Source: Enterococcus_K sp051713825 (lineage in GTDB: Bacteria; Bacillota; Bacilli; Lactobacillales; Enterococcaceae). From it: a stretch of 64,000 bases of DNA. The notes under the pieces were generated by a model, which had not been told where the DNA came from, made no database searches, and saw only the letters and a program-made list of their open reading frames with translations. Within the stretch, counting starts at the first letter, position 1. Every line of letters starts with the position of its first letter. The stretch covers positions 682,001-746,000 of the forward strand of contig NZ_JBIOQR010000001.1 of NCBI RefSeq assembly GCF_051713825.1. The letters run 5' to 3'. Both the position numbers and the translations under genes were made by a program. Shown here piece by piece: positions 18,255-27,031 of this stretch.

Positions 18255-18930
18255 AGATGATCCAATGGTTTCGTTTATCCATCAGAAGTATTTGGAAAAG
18301 ATGGGCGGTTTTGAATCTATCTCGATAGCAGAAACCATCAAGGAAGGGCTCGAATTAACTCAAAAAGAGCCACCTGCGCTCGTGTTGTTGGATTTGAATT
18401 TGCAGGATGGTAGTGGCTTAAGTTATCTGAAAAAAGTTCGAGAAGAGAAAATCGATGTCGAGGTCATTTTTATCACAGCGGCAAATGATAGAGAGATTGT
18501 CAAACAAAGTCTACATCTAGGTGTCCTCGATTATCTAGTGAAGCCTTTTTCATTTGAACGGTTTGCTCAAAGTGTTCAGGTATTTCAAGAAAAACAAATT
18601 AAGCTGTCTGCTACCATTCAGACGATTTCTCAAGAGACGATTGATGATTTATTCAAGCAGTCGCTTAATTCAAATGAATCGGAGCGAGTGGAGTGGCAGA
18701 AATTACCGCTTGAGAAGGGACTTACTCGTTCTACTCTGCATTTACTGATTGAGACGATGGCTAAGTTACCACAACAGTTCACAGCCCAAGAGTTAGCTGA
18801 GGCTAGTAACCTTTCCCATGTATCTGTCCGAAAATATCTGACGTTTCTCGAGACAAAGGGTGTGTTAGAAAGTCATAGCGTGTATCTGAAAATTGGTAGA
18901 CCGTATCAAGTGTATCAAATGAAAGATTAA
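18232..18930 (+). CDS. maeR: Response regulator MaeR (DcuR/CitB family)
   Basis: Transcriptional activator partner of MaeK, 232 residues. REC domain with acidic pocket IIEDDP, phospho-acceptor Asp in VLLDLNLQDGSGL (about residue 54), Thr in VIFITAAND and Lys in YLVKPFSFERF; C-terminal winged helix-turn-helix FTAQELAEASNLSHVSVRKYLTFLETKGVL typical of the DcuR/CitB group. GGAG lies 8 nt before the ATG, inside the end of maeK. Expected to activate maePE when malate is sensed. Confidence 0.92.
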   Translation: MTNVLIIEDDPMVSFIHQKYLEKMGGFESISIAETIKEGLELTQKEPPALVLLDLNLQDGSGLSYLKKVREEKIDVEVIFITAANDREIVKQSLHLGVLDYLVKPFSFERFAQSVQVFQEKQIKLSATIQTISQETIDDLFKQSLNSNESERVEWQKLPLEKGLTRSTLHLLIETMAKLPQQFTAQELAEASNLSHVSVRKYLTFLETKGVLESHSVYLKIGRPYQVYQMKD

Positions 18931-18988
18931 ATAAGAACAATTTAATCATTAAAAGGTCGACGATTGTAAATAGAGCATAAGGGATAAA

Positions 18989-19031
18989 AATCCGAGCGAA
19001 TACTAAAAAAGTGTTCGCTTGGATTTTTTTG
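18989..19031 (+). terminator. Terminator of maeKR
   Basis: AATCCGAGCGAATAC pairs with GTGTTCGCTTGGATT, 7-nt loop, then TTTTTTT. Confidence 0.88.
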
Positions 19032-19669
19032 TGGCGGAGTGTTTTTTTAATAATTATTTTTGAACTGATATAATGGGATTTTCCCTTGTTTTATAGAGAG
19101 ATAGAAAAAAATTATTTCTTCTTATTTTTGAATGAAAAAATCAAAGTAAGAGAAAATTTATTTAATAGATGAAAAAAACTCGGATTATTATAAAAATACC
19201 GATAGATTTATACAAACGCCGATAAATCAGCAATTCATGATTAAAAGATAATGGATGATAACGAGCATTTGTTAAAAAAGACAAATTTATAAGTAGAAAA
19301 TGAACAAAAAGAGAATTTTTTTTCGTTTTTCAAAGGCTTTTATTTGTGTTTTTTGCGAAAGTTTGCAACAATGTATTCAGACATAAAATTATCCTGTTTC
19401 GGTAACTTAGTTTCCAAAACTGGTTTGAAAGCGAGGGGTGCCAAATCATCTAAATTGTTTGTATTGAAGAGTTATTCAATCATCACCTAGTTTAAGAATC
19501 AAAATGCCAGATTCACAAAAAAATGACTTTCTGTGTACAGTTAACAGGGCAGTTTTTGATGAATGGTCTTTCTTGTTATTTTTTAAAATAACGAAGAAAA
19601 TAATTCAAGAGAATAAATTGGACTGCTAGTCATTGAGATGAAAATGAGTTAGAAGGAAGGAACAAGAGG
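19032..19669. other. Gene-free AT-rich stretch before glsB
   Basis: About 640 bp without a convincing frame. A TATAAT lies near 19069 (CTGATATAATGGG) but its -35 is poor. No strong hairpin, repeat or known RNA was recognised. It may hold the promoter and a long leader of the GlsB-type gene. Confidence 0.4.
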
Positions 19670-19918
19670 ATGCATTTATTATGGACACTGATTGTAGGAG
19701 CCGTTATTGGGATGATCGCGGGAGCAATTACAAATAAAGGAAATTCAATGGGTTGGATTGCTAACATTGTAGCTGGTCTAGTCGGCTCATTCATTGGAGA
19801 AAAACTTTTGGGAAGCTGGGGACCACACGTCGCTGATATGGCAATTGTCCCATCTATCATCGGTGCGGTCATATTAGTTGCAATTGTTTCATTTTTCTTT
19901 GGACGGGCAAGAGATTAA
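19670..19918 (+). CDS. GlsB/YeaQ/YmgE family stress-response membrane protein
   Basis: Small membrane protein of 82 residues with three predicted helices: WTLIVGAVIGMIAGAI, MGWIANIVAGLVGSFIGEKLLG and IVPSIIGAVILVAIVSFFFG. The glycine-rich GxxxGxxAG repeat and the central WxxNIxxGxxGSxxG are the transglycosylase-associated (Tag/YeaQ) pattern. In E. faecalis GlsB lies beside the general stress protein Gls24; no Gls24 gene is adjacent here. AGAAGGAAGGAAC precedes the ATG. Function in stress tolerance is by family only. Confidence 0.88.
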   Translation: MHLLWTLIVGAVIGMIAGAITNKGNSMGWIANIVAGLVGSFIGEKLLGSWGPHVADMAIVPSIIGAVILVAIVSFFFGRARD

Positions 19919-20137
19919 GACAAGTTATGTGAGGGAGAACAGTTAGATTAATCGAGGACCCAATAGATAAAGTGACAAATTAGAGAAGTTTTAACAGATA
20001 ATGATTCACAAAAAAAATAAATATATAAATATTGGTCAAAACATTTTTTGGTTAAAGATGTAAAAAAGAGAGATGTAAAACAGGAACATCTCTTACATAA
20101 AAGGACAAACAGGAACTATTTAAAGGAGTGTAAAATC

Positions 20138-20539
20138 ATGATATCTTTATATACAACACCTAGTTGCACATCATGTAGAAAAGCAAAAGCTTGGTTAATT
20201 CAACAAGGACTACCATTTACAGAAAGAAATGTCTTCTCTCAACCATTGAGAAGAGAAGAATTAAAACGAATTCTAGCATTATCTGAAAACGGAACGGAAG
20301 ATATTATCTCTACTCGTTCAAAGGTTTATGAAAAATTAACCGTTGATATCAATGACTTGCCTTTAGGTGAATTATTGACATTGATTGAAGAAAATCCAGG
20401 CTTGTTACGTCGCCCTATCATTATCGACGAAAAACGTTTGCAAATTGGTTATAACGAAGATGACATTCATTGTTTTATTCCAAGAGAAGTTAGAAATGTG
20501 ATTTTCAAAGAGCGTCAAAAATATTTTGCCTATGAATAA
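20138..20539 (+). CDS. spx: Redox regulator Spx
   Basis: ArsC-like RNA polymerase alpha-CTD-binding regulator of thiol/oxidative stress, 133 residues. The redox switch CxxC is SCTSCRKAK (Cys10, Cys13), the RNAP contact Gly is conserved in the SENGTEDIISTRS loop, and RRPIIIDEKRLQIGYNEDDIHCFIPR is the Spx C-terminal signature. Start is the ATG after AAAGGAG (8-nt spacer); upstream in-frame codons lack a site. The SpxH adaptor that would control its ClpXP degradation is at the start of this window. Enterococci may carry paralogues, so which one this is stays open. Confidence 0.93.
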   Translation: MISLYTTPSCTSCRKAKAWLIQQGLPFTERNVFSQPLRREELKRILALSENGTEDIISTRSKVYEKLTVDINDLPLGELLTLIEENPGLLRRPIIIDEKRLQIGYNEDDIHCFIPREVRNVIFKERQKYFAYE

Positions 20540-20558
20540 AGAGTGAACTAGAACGATT

Positions 20559-20640
20559 AACTCCGAGGGATAAGAGAAATTTCAAAAAAATATTTTCCGA
20601 ATTTTTTGAAATTTTGGCTTATCTCGAAGGAGTTTTTTTT
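20559..20640 (+). terminator. Long terminator hairpin after spx
   Basis: AACTCC-GAGGGATAAG and AAATTTCAAAAAA pair with TTTTTTGAAATTT and CTTATCTCGAAGGAGTT, followed by TTTTTT. Confidence 0.88.
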
Positions 20641-20821
20641 GTCTTTTAAAGGGAGTTATAAGTTAGTGAAAAAATGAGATTCTAGTTTTAAAATTCTTGA
20701 ACTTCTAAATGTTTTTCTAGGACACTTTATTAAAATAACTATGGTTTTAAAAAAATATAGCAAGAGGAAAAGATTTATGTTAAAATAACATGGTAAATAT
20801 AAAGAGGAAAAGGAGACTTAA

Positions 20822-22852
20822 ATGAAAAGCAAAAAACTTGCAGTGGTGTCATTGCTTACGTTAATAGCACCAACATTATTGAACACACAAACAGTTATTG
20901 CGGAATCAATAACAAATACAGTGGAGGAACAGCCAACAACGGAATCAGTTTTAGCTGAAACGGTTCATTCTGAAGAAGCGTATGCTGAAAAGCTTTCAGT
21001 GGAAGAGGTTGCTGAAAAAGAACAGGCAACAAAAGAAGCAACCAAAGAAACCGTGAAAGAAACGACAACTAGCGAGTCTAGCCAGCCAGAAACAGCTTCT
21101 CAAACAGAAGAGACAAACGCAACGACTGAACGAGAAGCGGCACCAGCTGTACAAGAATCTGAAGAACCATCAGCGAGTGAAGCACCAGTGAACGAAGCAC
21201 CAGTGAACGAAGCACCAACTAACGAAGCAACTCCAGAAGTAGCACAACCAGAAGCAGCTACTTCTCAACCGGCACCACCAGAAGTAGGAATTGTCCTTCC
21301 AGATGAACCAGCGGCGGCAAACCAACCTCGTTTTTCTGGTTTAGCAGCGAAAACAATCAAGTTAGGTGGCCCGTTCAATCCGCTGGCAGGAGTTCACGCA
21401 ACGGATGATAAGGATGGAGACCTTACAAGCAAAATTACTCAAACAAATAACGTGAATGTGAATAAAGTAGGTAGCTATAAAATTACATATTCAGTCACAA
21501 ATTCGGCTGGAATCACCGCAACAAAAACAGTGGATGTTTATGTATACGATGAGAAAGCAAATGGCAAAGCCTTAAAGATTTCTGTAAAGGATGTAACGGT
21601 CACGGATTCAGAAGACGTGCGTGCAAAAATTCTTGCTGGAGTGAAAGTGACAAAAAGTGACGGTACTGTAGCGGATCCTTCAACATATGATATTGCAACG
21701 ATTGGTTCTGCAGGTGGCGGGGTTGTTGGAAATTATACAGTGACAATTGTTGTTCAAGATAAAACCACAGGCATTGTGACAGAAGCGACAGTGAAAGTGA
21801 CAGTTATCGCAGGTGTAACTATCAAAGCAACGGATAAAACGATTTATGTGGGACAAGCAGTTGATCCGTTAAGCTTAGTTACTGCGGTCGATCAAGCGAC
21901 AGGTCAAGCATTAGGTAGTTATGATGTGACTAAAGACACAGGAATTTTCTATACGGGAGCGGTTGATACGGCAACACCAGGTGTCTATACAGTGAACTAT
22001 ATTGCGAAAAATTCGACAGGTTCAGTGGCAACAGCGACAGCTAACGTAACGGTAGTGGAAGCAAGTGAGCCAACGATTGTGGCCTCAAATCAAACAGTTG
22101 TAGCGGGAACAAAACTAACGGATGCAACTATTTTAGGTTGGGCGAAAGCCAATGACGTTGTAGATGGTGAAAACTTAGCGGTGAAAGAGTACACAGTAGC
22201 CGAAGGGAAAATTGATACAAAAGCAGTTGGTTCGACCTACACCATCACCTATTCTTACACAAATTCTGCTGGTAAAACGGGAACAAAAGTGATTACATTA
22301 ACCATTTCCAAGTATCCAGCACCAACGCTTAAAGTGCCAGCTGAAAAAGTGATGTATGTGGGTGATGTCTTAACTGAAGAGATGATTTTAAGTTGGGCAA
22401 AAGCAGAGAATGCAACGTACGTTGGATTTGTTGTTTCAAGTGGAAAAATTCTCGTAAATAAACTGGATAATACATTGGTTGAACCAGGTGTTCACACCAT
22501 TGAATACTTAGCCGCAAATGAAGGGCGGCAAGAAGTAAAAATGACAATGACGTTGACAGTCTTGGAAAAACCAGTGGATGAGGAAAAGCCAGGAAAAGAA
22601 GCGGAGAAAGATTCAGAAAAAGAACAGAAAGATTCAGAAGAAACAACTGAAACGGACAAGGATCCCAAAGCAACAAATAATAAAAAGACAACAAACAATA
22701 AAAAAGCAACTGTTACACAAACAAAAGCCATCAAAAAATCGACAAAACAATTACCTAAAACAGGGACACAAAATGATGGACAACTTCTTTCTGTAGTAGG
22801 AGTGTTCGCTGTATTAGCGGCATTCTTCCTGAAAAGACGTAGAAAAGGGTAG
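20822..22852 (+). CDS. LPxTG-anchored surface protein with Ig-like repeats
   Basis: 676 residues. Signal peptide at 1-27 (LAVVSLLTLIAPTLLNTQTVIA). Residues 28-175 are a Thr/Glu/Ala/Pro stalk with short repeats (EAPVNEAPVNEAPTNEA). From about 180 to 590 there are four or five beta-rich Ig-like modules of the bacterial surface type (DUF5011-like VHATDDKDGDLTSKI ... VGSYKITYSVTNSAG; later VGSTYTITYSYTNSAG and VMYVGDVLTEEMILSWAKA). A Lys/Glu-rich spacer follows, then the sortase signal LPKTG at 644, a hydrophobic helix and RRRK. Likely sortase A substrate on the cell wall; adhesion to host or matrix is an inference from architecture. AAAGGAGACTTA precedes the ATG. Confidence 0.9.
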   Translation: MKSKKLAVVSLLTLIAPTLLNTQTVIAESITNTVEEQPTTESVLAETVHSEEAYAEKLSVEEVAEKEQATKEATKETVKETTTSESSQPETASQTEETNATTEREAAPAVQESEEPSASEAPVNEAPVNEAPTNEATPEVAQPEAATSQPAPPEVGIVLPDEPAAANQPRFSGLAAKTIKLGGPFNPLAGVHATDDKDGDLTSKITQTNNVNVNKVGSYKITYSVTNSAGITATKTVDVYVYDEKANGKALKISVKDVTVTDSEDVRAKILAGVKVTKSDGTVADPSTYDIATIGSAGGGVVGNYTVTIVVQDKTTGIVTEATVKVTVIAGVTIKATDKTIYVGQAVDPLSLVTAVDQATGQALGSYDVTKDTGIFYTGAVDTATPGVYTVNYIAKNSTGSVATATANVTVVEASEPTIVASNQTVVAGTKLTDATILGWAKANDVVDGENLAVKEYTVAEGKIDTKAVGSTYTITYSYTNSAGKTGTKVITLTISKYPAPTLKVPAEKVMYVGDVLTEEMILSWAKAENATYVGFVVSSGKILVNKLDNTLVEPGVHTIEYLAANEGRQEVKMTMTLTVLEKPVDEEKPGKEAEKDSEKEQKDSEETTETDKDPKATNNKKTTNNKKATVTQTKAIKKSTKQLPKTGTQNDGQLLSVVGVFAVLAAFFLKRRRKG

Positions 22853-22896
22853 AGTCTCACTTTACTCAGCTCTGATTAGATTGATAGAGATAGTAG

Positions 22897-22923
22897 TAGA
22901 GTGCCGCTGATTCGGGCACTCTA
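22897..22923 (+). terminator. Terminator after the surface protein gene
   Basis: TAGAGTGCC pairs with GGCACTCTA around a 9-nt loop; a mixed T/C tail follows rather than a pure U-run. Confidence 0.65.
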
Positions 22924-23023
22924 TTCCTATCTTCTTTTTGATTAGAGAAAACTTCACTAGTATAAATGGTTATAATTTGCTACAATATGGAAGTATGAGT
23001 TTATAGACAAAGGAGAAATTAAA

Positions 23024-23587
23024 ATGATTGCAGTAAGCGACTTAAGAGCTGGAATGACATTCGAGTTAGATGGAAAATTAATTAAAGTATTAGATGCGAG
23101 CCACCATAAACCTGGTAAAGGAAACACAGTTATGCGTATGAAATTGCGCGACGTACGTTCTGGTGCAACTTATGATACAACAATGCGTCCAGATGAAAAA
23201 GTGAAAAAAGCGCATATTGATACAAAACCAGTTCAATTTCTTTATGTACAAGATGATATTGCTAACTTCATGGACTTAGAAACTTATGAACAATATGAAG
23301 TGCCAACTGAATTGATTCAAGACGAATTAAAATTCATGTTAGAAAACATGGAAGTAAAAATCCAATTCTTTGGTTCAGAAGTGATTGGGCTAGCTGTTCC
23401 AACAAGTGTTGTCTTAAAAGTGGTTGAAACGCAACCATCAATTAAAGGCGCAACTGTTACGGGATCAGGTAAACCAGCCACTATGGAAACAGGCTTAGTA
23501 GTCAACGTTCCTGACTTTGTTGAAGAAGGCGAGTTATTAGAAATTAACACGCAAGAAGGTACGTATTTAAAGCGTGCTTCAAAATAG
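23024..23587 (+). CDS. efp: Elongation factor P
   Basis: Rescues ribosomes stalled at polyproline. 187 residues, three OB-like domains; starts MIAVSDLRAGMTFELDGK, with the loop HHKPGKGNTVMRMKLRD carrying the modifiable Lys32 and the C-terminal EF-P signature LPTSVVLKV...TVTGSGKPATMETGLVVNVPDFVEEGELLEI. The polyproline-poor neighbourhood gives no hint about targets. AAAGGAG 7 nt before the ATG. Monocistronic, with a terminator downstream. Confidence 0.96.
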   Translation: MIAVSDLRAGMTFELDGKLIKVLDASHHKPGKGNTVMRMKLRDVRSGATYDTTMRPDEKVKKAHIDTKPVQFLYVQDDIANFMDLETYEQYEVPTELIQDELKFMLENMEVKIQFFGSEVIGLAVPTSVVLKVVETQPSIKGATVTGSGKPATMETGLVVNVPDFVEEGELLEINTQEGTYLKRASK

Positions 23588-23645
23588 AATAACAGGTATG
23601 AGAAAAATATTCTCTTGTAACCTTGTTCCTCTTTAATAACAAAGT

Positions 23646-23687
23646 AAAAAGTTGTGAGAGCCATTTTCGGCTGTCACAACTTTTTTA
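23646..23687. terminator. Terminator between efp and the DUF6176-like gene
   Basis: AAAAAGTTGTGAGAGCC pairs with GGCTGTCACAACTTTTTT around ATTTTC; usable for both convergent genes. Confidence 0.85.
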
Positions 23688-23733
23688 TGTAAATAAACGA
23701 AGTGTATTGGGGACCTATTGAACTACCTAACTA

Positions 23734-24081
23734 CTAGCTCATATGATCCCGAATGTTTTTAGGAATCATGACGACTTCTGGTGTTAAGTCTACAGGTCTG
23801 AAGTCTCTGTCAATACAAAGCGCCCAATATTCTAGATGTTTCTTGTCTATCCAATGATCAGACGCCTCCACTTCTTGCCCATCTTCACCTTGAATAGAGT
23901 ACCAGTACAAATATTCGTCTCCATCTAAAGTTTCTCTGAAGATCGTTTCAACATACATTTTTTCTTTTTCCAAAGTCAGTAAGGTTTCTGCCATATTTTC
24001 ATTTAGAAAAGCGAGCCATTCATCGACCTTTTGGGACATACCCTTTTTTACTCTGAAACGTGTCAATTCGGTTGTTAACAT
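23734..24081 (-). CDS. DUF6176-like small cytosolic protein
   Basis: 115 residues, no signal or membrane segment. The pattern KKGMSQKVDEWLAFLNENMAETLLTLEKEKMYVETIF...EYLYWYSIQGEDGQEV...DHWIDKKHLEYWALCID is one I associate with the DUF6176 family, which has an alpha/beta ferredoxin-like outline; no function is known. Start ATG with AGGAGGAAA upstream. The identification rests on memory of the family pattern and should be taken as moderate. Confidence 0.6.
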   Translation of the reverse strand: MLTTELTRFRVKKGMSQKVDEWLAFLNENMAETLLTLEKEKMYVETIFRETLDGDEYLYWYSIQGEDGQEVEASDHWIDKKHLEYWALCIDRDFRPVDLTPEVVMIPKNIRDHMS

Positions 24082-24166
24082 TCATTTTCCTCCTGAGGGT
24101 TCTCTAGGTATAAGTATAACAATTGTACGCTTATATATCTTCAATTTTTTGAATGAAGTATCAAAA

Positions 24167-24212
24167 AAACGCAAGAACCTTAGCTGTTTTACCAGCTAGA
24201 TCTTGCGTTTTG
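24167..24212 (-). terminator. Terminator of the FusB-like gene
   Basis: AAAACGCAAGA pairs with TCTTGCGTTTT, with an inner TAGCTG/CAGCTA stem; U-run on both strands. Confidence 0.8.
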
Positions 24213-24278
24213 TTTTTATTTATTTGAAACTATCTTTCATCTATGGCCTATTAGTTATCCATATGTCAAAAAGTGACG

Positions 24279-24923
24279 TTATTTTTCTGCTTTGACTGTT
24301 TGGATAAAACTATGCAAAGGTTCAAGCTTTTGAATTTGTTGATTACATTTTTCACTATCATGACAAATATAGTTGCCACGTTTCGTATAGGTACCGTCTC
24401 CAGAAGACTTAATCAAGGACAAGAACATTGAAACCTCAGATGTTTTATGACAGATACTACAGATTCCTTTCGATATTTCTGGTGAAAGGGTACCATAAAC
24501 GGCTGCTAGCTTGTTTTCTTCATATAAAACAATGTACTTTCTTTGTGTCCCCGCATCATTCCAACCGACATAACTATGATTTCTCAAATCGAGCTCAGAC
24601 CATTTCGGAAACTTCATTTTTTTAACTTTCCGGAAGGCTTTTGTCAATTGTTGAGTGCTAGGTTCATTGAATGGAATCACTTCATTCTTAAGTGTTTCTA
24701 AATACTGATCAGCTTTTGCTTTGGTCAATCGATCGTCTGCGACAAGCGCCATGAATTGAGTGACTTTTTCAGGAACCTCATCAAAGAGTTGGTTGACTAA
24801 TTCTGTAGTAGAGGCCTGAACAGTCTTTACTGTGTTTTTATCATTTACAGATGAGTAGGTATTAAGTAATACAGAAACTTGATTTTTTATAAAATTATAT
24901 TGATATGGTTGAATCGTTGGCAT
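24279..24923 (-). CDS. FusB-like elongation factor G-binding protein
   Basis: 214 residues. The N-terminal helical part (IQPYQYNFIKNQVSVLLNTY) and C-terminal treble-clef zinc module (GICSICHKTSEV ... NYICHDSEKCNQQI: CxxC plus HxxxxxC-type ligands) with the FBP-domain strands NHSYVGWNDAGTQRKYIVLYEE match FusB/FusC-type proteins, which bind EF-G and free it from the ribosome; acquired ones give fusidic acid resistance. Chromosomal homologues are common in Firmicutes and their resistance phenotype is variable. Start at ATG 24923 with GGAGAGG 8 nt upstream; a longer frame from 24956 lacks a site. Confidence 0.85.
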   Translation of the reverse strand: MPTIQPYQYNFIKNQVSVLLNTYSSVNDKNTVKTVQASTTELVNQLFDEVPEKVTQFMALVADDRLTKAKADQYLETLKNEVIPFNEPSTQQLTKAFRKVKKMKFPKWSELDLRNHSYVGWNDAGTQRKYIVLYEENKLAAVYGTLSPEISKGICSICHKTSEVSMFLSLIKSSGDGTYTKRGNYICHDSEKCNQQIQKLEPLHSFIQTVKAEK

Positions 24924-25393
24924 AAAAATTTTCCTCTCCAAGTGCCTATCATACATTCAAAATGTTGTTGGAAGGCATTTTTTGACCAACAACATTGATC
25001 AAAAAAGTAATTCTTGGGTAGCTAAATACGATACAGTAGTGTATATCATAGCATCACCCCCTTTATGGTGTATTTATTTACTGTATTTTCTTTCAACGGG
25101 TAACAAAGCAATTTATTTTATAACAAAATCGGTCAATAGACAAGCTCTGAGCAGTATCTTTTATCAGTTTTCATGAAAAAATAATGGATTTTAGATAAAT
25201 AGATAGTTGTAGTGAGTAGTTAATAGAAATTAAGATAAGTTTTCAGTTGTCATCGATAAAATAGTTATTATTAATAGAAGTTTTGAAGAAAAACTTTCAG
25301 AAAGATTGTAAAGTTAGATAGACAAACGGGTCTAATACACCTATACTTTTAAAGAGATAGAAGAGTTTTTTTCTTTAAAAGGAGGGAGCATGT
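24924..25393. other. Divergent intergenic region, FusB-like / GntR
   Basis: About 470 bp, very AT-rich. An open frame on the plus strand at 24982-25176 lacks a ribosome binding site and homology, so it is not called. The right end should hold the gntR promoter (AGACAAACGGG region near 25320). No palindrome resembling a GntR operator was found with confidence. Confidence 0.35.
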
Positions 25394-26110
25394 ATGCAAA
25401 AATATATCCTTATTTCAAATGATATCCGAAATAAGATTTTGAAAGGTGAATATACCGCAAATCAACAAATTCCTTTTGAAAAAGATTTATGTGTCTACTA
25501 TAATTCAAGTAAAATGACCGTAAAAAAAGCACTAGATATGTTGGTTACAGAAGGATTAATCATTAAACGACGTGGTTCTGGTACGTTTGTTAAAGACATT
25601 GGACCAGATGAATTGGAACGAATGAGTGTAGCGAACCAGTTCAGAGGAACGACTGCTTTAAACCCAGATAAAAAAGTTACGAGTACGATTCTTAATTTTT
25701 CTGTGATTCCATGTCCGGAGAATGTCCAAAAGAAATTAAATATTGACGCTGATAGTTTTGTTTACGATATATATCGTGCACGTTATATTGATGGACAGCC
25801 TCATGTGATAGAAAAAATGTATATGCCGATTGATTTGATTCCTGGGTTAAAAAAGGTCAATGTAGAGGGATCAATCTATAACTACATCGAAGAGAAGCTT
25901 CATTCTGTTATTCAAAGTGCCCACCGAACAATCACTGTTCGCAAAGCAACAGCATTTGAAGCGGAGTATTTAGCACTTCAAGAAGGAGACCCTGTAGCCG
26001 TTGCTGATCAAATTGGCTATCTCGATACAGGTGCTGCCTTTGAATATTCAACATCTGTTCATAGATATGATGAATATTCTGTAGAAATTGTCTTAACCAG
26101 AGATAATTGA
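25394..26110 (+). CDS. GntR/HutC-family transcriptional regulator
   Basis: 238 residues: N-terminal winged helix (IRNKILKGEYTANQQIPFEKDLCVYYNSSKMTVKKALDMLVTEGLIIKRRGSGTFV, about 8-65) and a C-terminal UTRA effector domain (FVYDIYRARYIDGQPHVIEKMYMPIDLIPGL ... YSTSVHRYDEYSVEIV). HutC-subfamily members respond to sugars phosphates, amino sugars or histidine derivatives. No co-directional target gene follows: the next gene is convergent. Target and ligand are therefore unknown. AAAGGAGGGAGCATGT precedes ATG. Confidence 0.9.
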   Translation: MQKYILISNDIRNKILKGEYTANQQIPFEKDLCVYYNSSKMTVKKALDMLVTEGLIIKRRGSGTFVKDIGPDELERMSVANQFRGTTALNPDKKVTSTILNFSVIPCPENVQKKLNIDADSFVYDIYRARYIDGQPHVIEKMYMPIDLIPGLKKVNVEGSIYNYIEEKLHSVIQSAHRTITVRKATAFEAEYLALQEGDPVAVADQIGYLDTGAAFEYSTSVHRYDEYSVEIVLTRDN

Positions 26111-26123
26111 ATGAAGAAACAAC

Positions 26124-26155
26124 AAAAAAGACAGAAGCGAACTTCTGTCTTTTTT
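26124..26155. terminator. Terminator between gntR and ppsR
   Basis: AAAAAAGACAGAAG-CGAA-CTTCTGTCTTTTTT, a perfect 14-bp hairpin active in both directions. Confidence 0.9.
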
Positions 26156-26199
26156 GTTTGCCTAATTCTTGTGGTTGTGTGGTTAGTACGGTGAATTTC

Positions 26200-27021
26200 T
26201 TAGGCAAGTTGTTCTTTTTTATCGAGTGCTTCTAAAACTAAGAAAGCGGACTCTTCAATAGATTTATGTGTTACATCGATGACAGTTACCCCAAGCTCAT
26301 CAAATAAATCTTGGGCATACTGTAGCTCTTCGCGGATTCGATCACTGTTTGTATATTTTGATAGTTGGTCAAGCCCTAGTGATTGTAAACGATTTGTTCG
26401 AATTTTTTCTAAATTGTCAGGATCACAGGTTAAACCAATAATTTTGTTTGCAGGAACCATTTTCAATTGTTCTGGTAAAGGAACCTCAGGAATTAAGGGC
26501 AAATTCGCCACTTTCAAATGTTTGTTTGCTAGATACATGCTAAGAGGTGTTTTGGATGTTCGAGAGACCCCAAGTAACACAAGGTCAGCATCCAAAAAGC
26601 CTCGTGGATCTTTACCATCATCAAACTTCACTGCAAATTCTATCGCAGCAATTCTGCTGAAATATTCTTTGTTCAACTGATGAACGACACCAGGTTCGTT
26701 TAATGGAGAAATGCCGGTTTGTGCATGAATCATCTCAGTAAATGGTGTCATAATATCAAAGAACTGTAGTCCGGTTCTTTGACAAAACGTGGAGACTGTT
26801 TCGACCAGCTCAGGATTGACTAACGTTGTTAAAACAATCGCTTTATCAGATAACGCATCCCTTAAAATTTCGGTCAATTCTTCTTTGTCATTAATAAAAG
26901 GGAATCGGTAAGTCGGACTAAATTCAATGGTTGGAAATTGTGCAGTAACAACAGAAACCAACTTTTGATTTGTTTCACCAACGGCATCTGAAATTAAGTA
27001 TAAGGCAACATTCTTTGTCAT
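26200..27021 (-). CDS. Pyruvate, phosphate dikinase regulatory protein (PPSR/YqfL)
   Basis: Bifunctional ADP-dependent kinase / Pi-dependent phosphorylase (DUF299) that switches PPDK off and on by phosphorylating the Thr beside its catalytic His. 273 residues, starting LYLISDAVGETNQKLVSVV, with the P-loop LLGVSRTSKTPLSMYLANK (about residue 147) and the C-terminal DVTHKSIEESAFLVLEAL. Its substrate gene ppdK is divergent nearby and keeps the target Thr. It overlaps in operon with ccpN (10-nt gap), the same pairing as ccpN-yqfL in Bacillus. Confidence 0.93.
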   Translation of the reverse strand: MTKNVALYLISDAVGETNQKLVSVVTAQFPTIEFSPTYRFPFINDKEELTEILRDALSDKAIVLTTLVNPELVETVSTFCQRTGLQFFDIMTPFTEMIHAQTGISPLNEPGVVHQLNKEYFSRIAAIEFAVKFDDGKDPRGFLDADLVLLGVSRTSKTPLSMYLANKHLKVANLPLIPEVPLPEQLKMVPANKIIGLTCDPDNLEKIRTNRLQSLGLDQLSKYTNSDRIREELQYAQDLFDELGVTVIDVTHKSIEESAFLVLEALDKKEQLA

Positions 27022-27031
27022 AATAATACTC

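Noticed and set aside
20559..20640. Long hairpin after spx considered as a regulatory RNA
   Set aside because: Ends in a U-run directly after a stop codon and has no second structure; it is a terminator.
22329..22860. Minus-strand frames inside the surface protein gene
   Set aside because: They mirror the Lys/Glu/Thr-rich repeats of the real gene and have no ribosome binding sites.
24982..25176. Open frame of 64 codons on the plus strand in the FusB-like/gntR gap
   Set aside because: No ribosome binding site, no recognisable protein pattern, composition like the AT-rich surroundings.
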